Below are positions 21,869-24,403 of a stretch of DNA of 24,403 nt, piece by piece. This DNA comes from JAHRVQ01 sp047616645. GTDB lineage: Bacteria > Pseudomonadota > Gammaproteobacteria > Pseudomonadales > Azotimanducaceae. The notes beneath the pieces are model-generated. The model did not search any database and was not told the origin of the DNA. It was given only the letters and a program-made list of their open reading frames with translations. Every line of letters begins with the position of its first letter. Position 1 is the stretch's first letter. Both the position numbers and the translations under genes were made by a program. Location: contig JBLHIH010000052.1 of assembly GCA_047616645.1 (NCBI GenBank), positions 1 through 24,403 on the forward strand. Reading direction: 5' to 3'.

Positions 21869-23551
21869 TTATTTTTTTGATTGGTGAAAAGCCGTATCAA
21901 ATTCACCCGCTTTTAACTTTGAGATATATTGCTTATAGGCAGCGATTGCCTTATGACTAAACATCAAGGTGATGGGCAAACAAACAACCAACAATATTCC
22001 AGATCCAAGTGTTGTGATGGCATCTAGTTCTCTAGTTGTTCTCATTATCCCGGAAGTAGCAACAAATGCCATTAAGCAGAATACCATTTTATAGGGTAAA
22101 ACAACGCGCGGACCAAATAAATAATTAATACCTTGTTCGCCATAATATCCCCAAGAAATCATCGTCGAGATCGCGAACATCCAAGCTGCGATTGTGACTA
22201 ACCATTTTCCTAGACCCATGTGGGTTTGATCAAATGCGACAGCAGTTAAGCTAGCGCCTGCATATCCTTGGAAAATGCCAGCATCTAACAATACGGGCTT
22301 GGTTTCTGCTAGCAAGGGATTAAGAACAAAGTAGGCATTGTCATTTTGCGTTGTTACGAAACCATACCAACGTTCAACACCGCCATTTTTAAGCTGGCGT
22401 ATCATAAAAGCACTGCTATCGTTTTGCCAACTTTCATCTTTTGGTAATAGTTGTTGTTCAACTTCCCATGTCATACCTTCGCTTGCATCAATCGATTTTA
22501 CAATCTGAGGGATTGAATCTAGGTGGGTGTCTGCGGATCGGTTCCACACACCAGAGAGCAATATAACCATTGCGGTAATGGTGCAGACTACCAAGGTGTC
22601 TATAAAGGGTTCTAATCCTGCAACGAGCCCTTCACGAACGGGTTCATTTGTTTTTGCAGCACTATGGGCAATAGCAGATGAGCCTTGACCAACTTCCGAT
22701 GAATAGAGTGCGCGCTTCATCCCCCATAACATGGCTGTGGCAACACTGCCGCCAATAAATGCGCCTTGAGCCTCTGTTGGATTAAATGCGCTTCGAAAAA
22801 TCAGAGCGATGGTTTCTGGTACTAAAGTGATATTCAGGAAAATAACATAGAGGCCCGCAAGAATGTAGACAAGACACATAAAGGGAACAAGTAGACTCGT
22901 CACCTGCCCTATTCTCTTTATTCCGCCAATCAGAACAGCGCCTACAACAAGGGCGAGTATTACCCCAACCAGCGGTCTTGACCATCCAAAATACGAGGCA
23001 GTGACTTCGGCAACATTCCATGCTTGGAACATGTTGCCCCCAACGAAAACCCCGATAAGTAGTCCGACGCAATAAGTCCCGCCTAGGAATGCGCCCAATT
23101 TTGCCCAACTCGGGCCCATCTCCGCAAAGGCTTTTTTTGCGACCCACATAGGGCCTCCGTGAGGATTGTCGGGATCATCTAGGTTTCTATACATCAGAGA
23201 TAATGTGACTTCGACTACTTTAATTGCCATGCCCAGTAATCCAACAACCCACATCCAAAAGACAGCACCTGGGCCGCCCAGCCCAATTGCTATGGCAACG
23301 CCGCCTATATTTCCGAGACCGACGGTTGCAGAAAGCGCAGTTGATAATGCCTGAAAATGGCTAATAGCGCCGGGATCGTAGGGGTCGTCATAATGACCAA
23401 GCGTTACGCTGGTGCCGTGAACTAAAGAACGATACTGTGCAAAAACACTCCATATCGTAAAAAGTAAACCGCTTGCGAGTAGGGAATATAAAACATATTC
23501 ATGCCAAATTACGGCATTGACGAGTTGGATCATTGAGTGAAATGCATCCAC
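21869..23551 (-). CDS. Sodium:alanine/glycine symporter, AGCS family
   Basis: About 560 residues with some ten hydrophobic segments. The AGCS signature TVGLGNIGGVAIAIGLGGPG followed by AVFWMWVVG is clear, as are HGGPMWVAKKAF and SSEVGQGSSAIAHSAAKT. It imports a small neutral amino acid with sodium. The GTG at 23551 is chosen because CAGGAGG (23557-23563) lies five bases upstream; a longer frame to 23596 has no ribosome binding site. It is longer than typical members (about 450-490): a soluble segment of about 90 residues (roughly 336-425, from SGVWNRSADTH to DAGIFQGYAG) separates two membrane segments. Similar long forms occur in marine bacteria as far as I recall. Confidence 0.92.
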   Translation of the reverse strand: MDAFHSMIQLVNAVIWHEYVLYSLLASGLLFTIWSVFAQYRSLVHGTSVTLGHYDDPYDPGAISHFQALSTALSATVGLGNIGGVAIAIGLGGPGAVFWMWVVGLLGMAIKVVEVTLSLMYRNLDDPDNPHGGPMWVAKKAFAEMGPSWAKLGAFLGGTYCVGLLIGVFVGGNMFQAWNVAEVTASYFGWSRPLVGVILALVVGAVLIGGIKRIGQVTSLLVPFMCLVYILAGLYVIFLNITLVPETIALIFRSAFNPTEAQGAFIGGSVATAMLWGMKRALYSSEVGQGSSAIAHSAAKTNEPVREGLVAGLEPFIDTLVVCTITAMVILLSGVWNRSADTHLDSIPQIVKSIDASEGMTWEVEQQLLPKDESWQNDSSAFMIRQLKNGGVERWYGFVTTQNDNAYFVLNPLLAETKPVLLDAGIFQGYAGASLTAVAFDQTHMGLGKWLVTIAAWMFAISTMISWGYYGEQGINYLFGPRVVLPYKMVFCLMAFVATSGIMRTTRELDAITTLGSGILLVVCLPITLMFSHKAIAAYKQYISKLKAGEFDTAFHQSKK

Positions 23552-23782
23552 AGAAGCCTCCTGTCCTAAATTTTGATGAACCATATCACATTTCACTAGG
23601 GCAATATGGTCGAGGCCTAAGTGGACTTCTCATGCAATGATGTCGCCCAATTATTCGGGGAGTTTGAGGGGGCAGTCAAAGACTAAGTGATGGTTTTTTG
23701 AACATTGAAACAAATAACAGATTCTGTGTTGGTTCATTTGCGATATGGTGATAAAGCCGCAGGGCAGGTAGTGCAATATGTA

Positions 23783-24403
23783 CTAGTGAGAACCTAAGCT
23801 GGCAGCGGGCTCATTTTCTATTTGCCTTGGCAAGCGAATGATAAAAACACTAACCTCTCCAATTGTTGATTCGACGTCAATCGAGCCACCGTGATTTTCA
23901 ACAATGGTCGCGTAACTAATCGCCAGACCTTGACCACTGCCTTTGCCAACTTCCTTTGTTGTAAAAAAAGGATTATAGATCTTCTGCTTAACATCCGCAC
24001 TCATACCTATTCCATTATCTTGAATTAAAATCTCTGTTCCATCGTCACTGTTTTTAGTGGTTATTCTTATTAGTCCTTGGACCTGCGTTTCTCCAAATTT
24101 TTCATCGATAGCGTGGGCGGCGTTTACTATGAGGTTTAGAAATACTTGGTTTGAGGAAGAGCTTTCACATGAAATAATTTCTAGTTCGGGCTCGTAATCT
24201 CTTTGTATTTCGGCAACATACTTCCATTCAGAAGTTGCAATCACAATGACATTATCAATAAGCTGATTGATATTAGATGGCGCTTTATCGCTCTCTCCTG
24301 GGTGAGAGAAATTTTTCATTGCCTGAACAATTCTGGAGATATGTGTAAGCCCTTCACTGCATTGATTCAAGGCTAAAGGTACTTCTTGTTCGATAAACGG
24401 AAA
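23783..24403 (-). CDS. Sensor histidine kinase, C-terminal part (cut by window end)
   Basis: The frame is open to the window edge, so the N-terminal sensor and phospho-acceptor histidine are missing; 206 codons are visible. The second dimerisation helix (SEGLTHISRIVQAMKNFSHPG) is followed by a complete ATPase domain: N box NQVFLNLIVNAAHAID, G1 box IQDNGIGM, F box YNPFFTTK and G2 box GKGSGQGLAIS, ending HGGSIDVES and FIIRLP. The NFSHPG linker is typical of kinases with PAS or receiver inputs. No response regulator is visible downstream. The stop is at 23783-23785, and 231 bases separate it from the start of the symporter gene on the other side. Confidence 0.92.
   Translation of the reverse strand, partial: FPFIEQEVPLALNQCSEGLTHISRIVQAMKNFSHPGESDKAPSNINQLIDNVIVIATSEWKYVAEIQRDYEPELEIISCESSSSNQVFLNLIVNAAHAIDEKFGETQVQGLIRITTKNSDDGTEILIQDNGIGMSADVKQKIYNPFFTTKEVGKGSGQGLAISYATIVENHGGSIDVESTIGEVSVFIIRLPRQIENEPAASLGSH

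Overview
The window looks like a chromosomal segment of a marine-type gammaproteobacterium. This is inferred from gene families and gene order (a ydbH-ynbE-ydbL cluster, dbpA, an SrmB-like helicase, DUF938, yaeQ) and from the catabolic gene content; no marker gene fixes the genus. Coding density is high, many genes are convergent or divergent, and several starts are TTG or GTG. I see no insertion sequence, prophage, CRISPR array, tRNA or rRNA.

Layout. 1-380: an octanucleotide tandem repeat, cut by the window edge, and a near-perfect palindrome. 380-3112 (+): ydbH-ynbE-ydbL, an AsmA-like intermembrane lipid-transport bridge. 3119-3949 (-): an alpha/beta hydrolase. 4110-4292 (+): a 60-residue protein resembling the C-terminal motif of SutA. 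4387-7408: two divergent DEAD-box helicases (DbpA and an SrmB-like protein), both from families acting in 50S subunit assembly, around a 355-base intergenic region with a long hairpin. 7405-9054: a periplasmic TPR protein and a DUF938 methyltransferase-like protein. 9129-11574: an Lrp/AsnC regulator divergent from 4-hydroxyphenylpyruvate dioxygenase (hppD) and a VOC-family protein; a helically phased array of repeats lies just before hppD. 11726-14819: a GPH-type sugar/cation symporter convergent with a FadD-like acyl-CoA ligase. 15051-15839 (-): an unrecognised coiled-coil protein. 16283-19202: a short-chain dehydrogenase divergent from an amidase-yaeQ pair. 19226-20332 (-): a two-domain AhpD/carboxymuconolactone-decarboxylase-like protein. 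20512-21747 (+): a thiolase. 21869-23551 (-): an AGCS sodium:amino-acid symporter. 23783 to the end (-): the C-terminal part of a sensor histidine kinase.

The most interesting locus is 19226-20332. A naive reading gives two separate ORFs broken by a TGA. That TGA falls exactly where the second cysteine of the AhpD redox motif (E-x11-C-x2-C-x3-H) belongs, and the frame continues downstream with AhpD-like sequence. The simplest reading is one 368-residue selenoprotein with a C-x-x-U-x-x-x-H active site. A weak hairpin at the right distance could be its SECIS. No selenocysteine machinery genes lie in the window, so this rests on the sequence of this one gene.

A second theme is short tandem repeats with unrelated periods (8, 12, 13, 15 and about 20/40 bases), mostly in intergenic DNA. 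The metabolic genes (hppD, acyl-CoA ligase, thiolase, SDR, amidase, amino-acid symporter) suggest a heterotroph using amino acids and fatty or aromatic acids.
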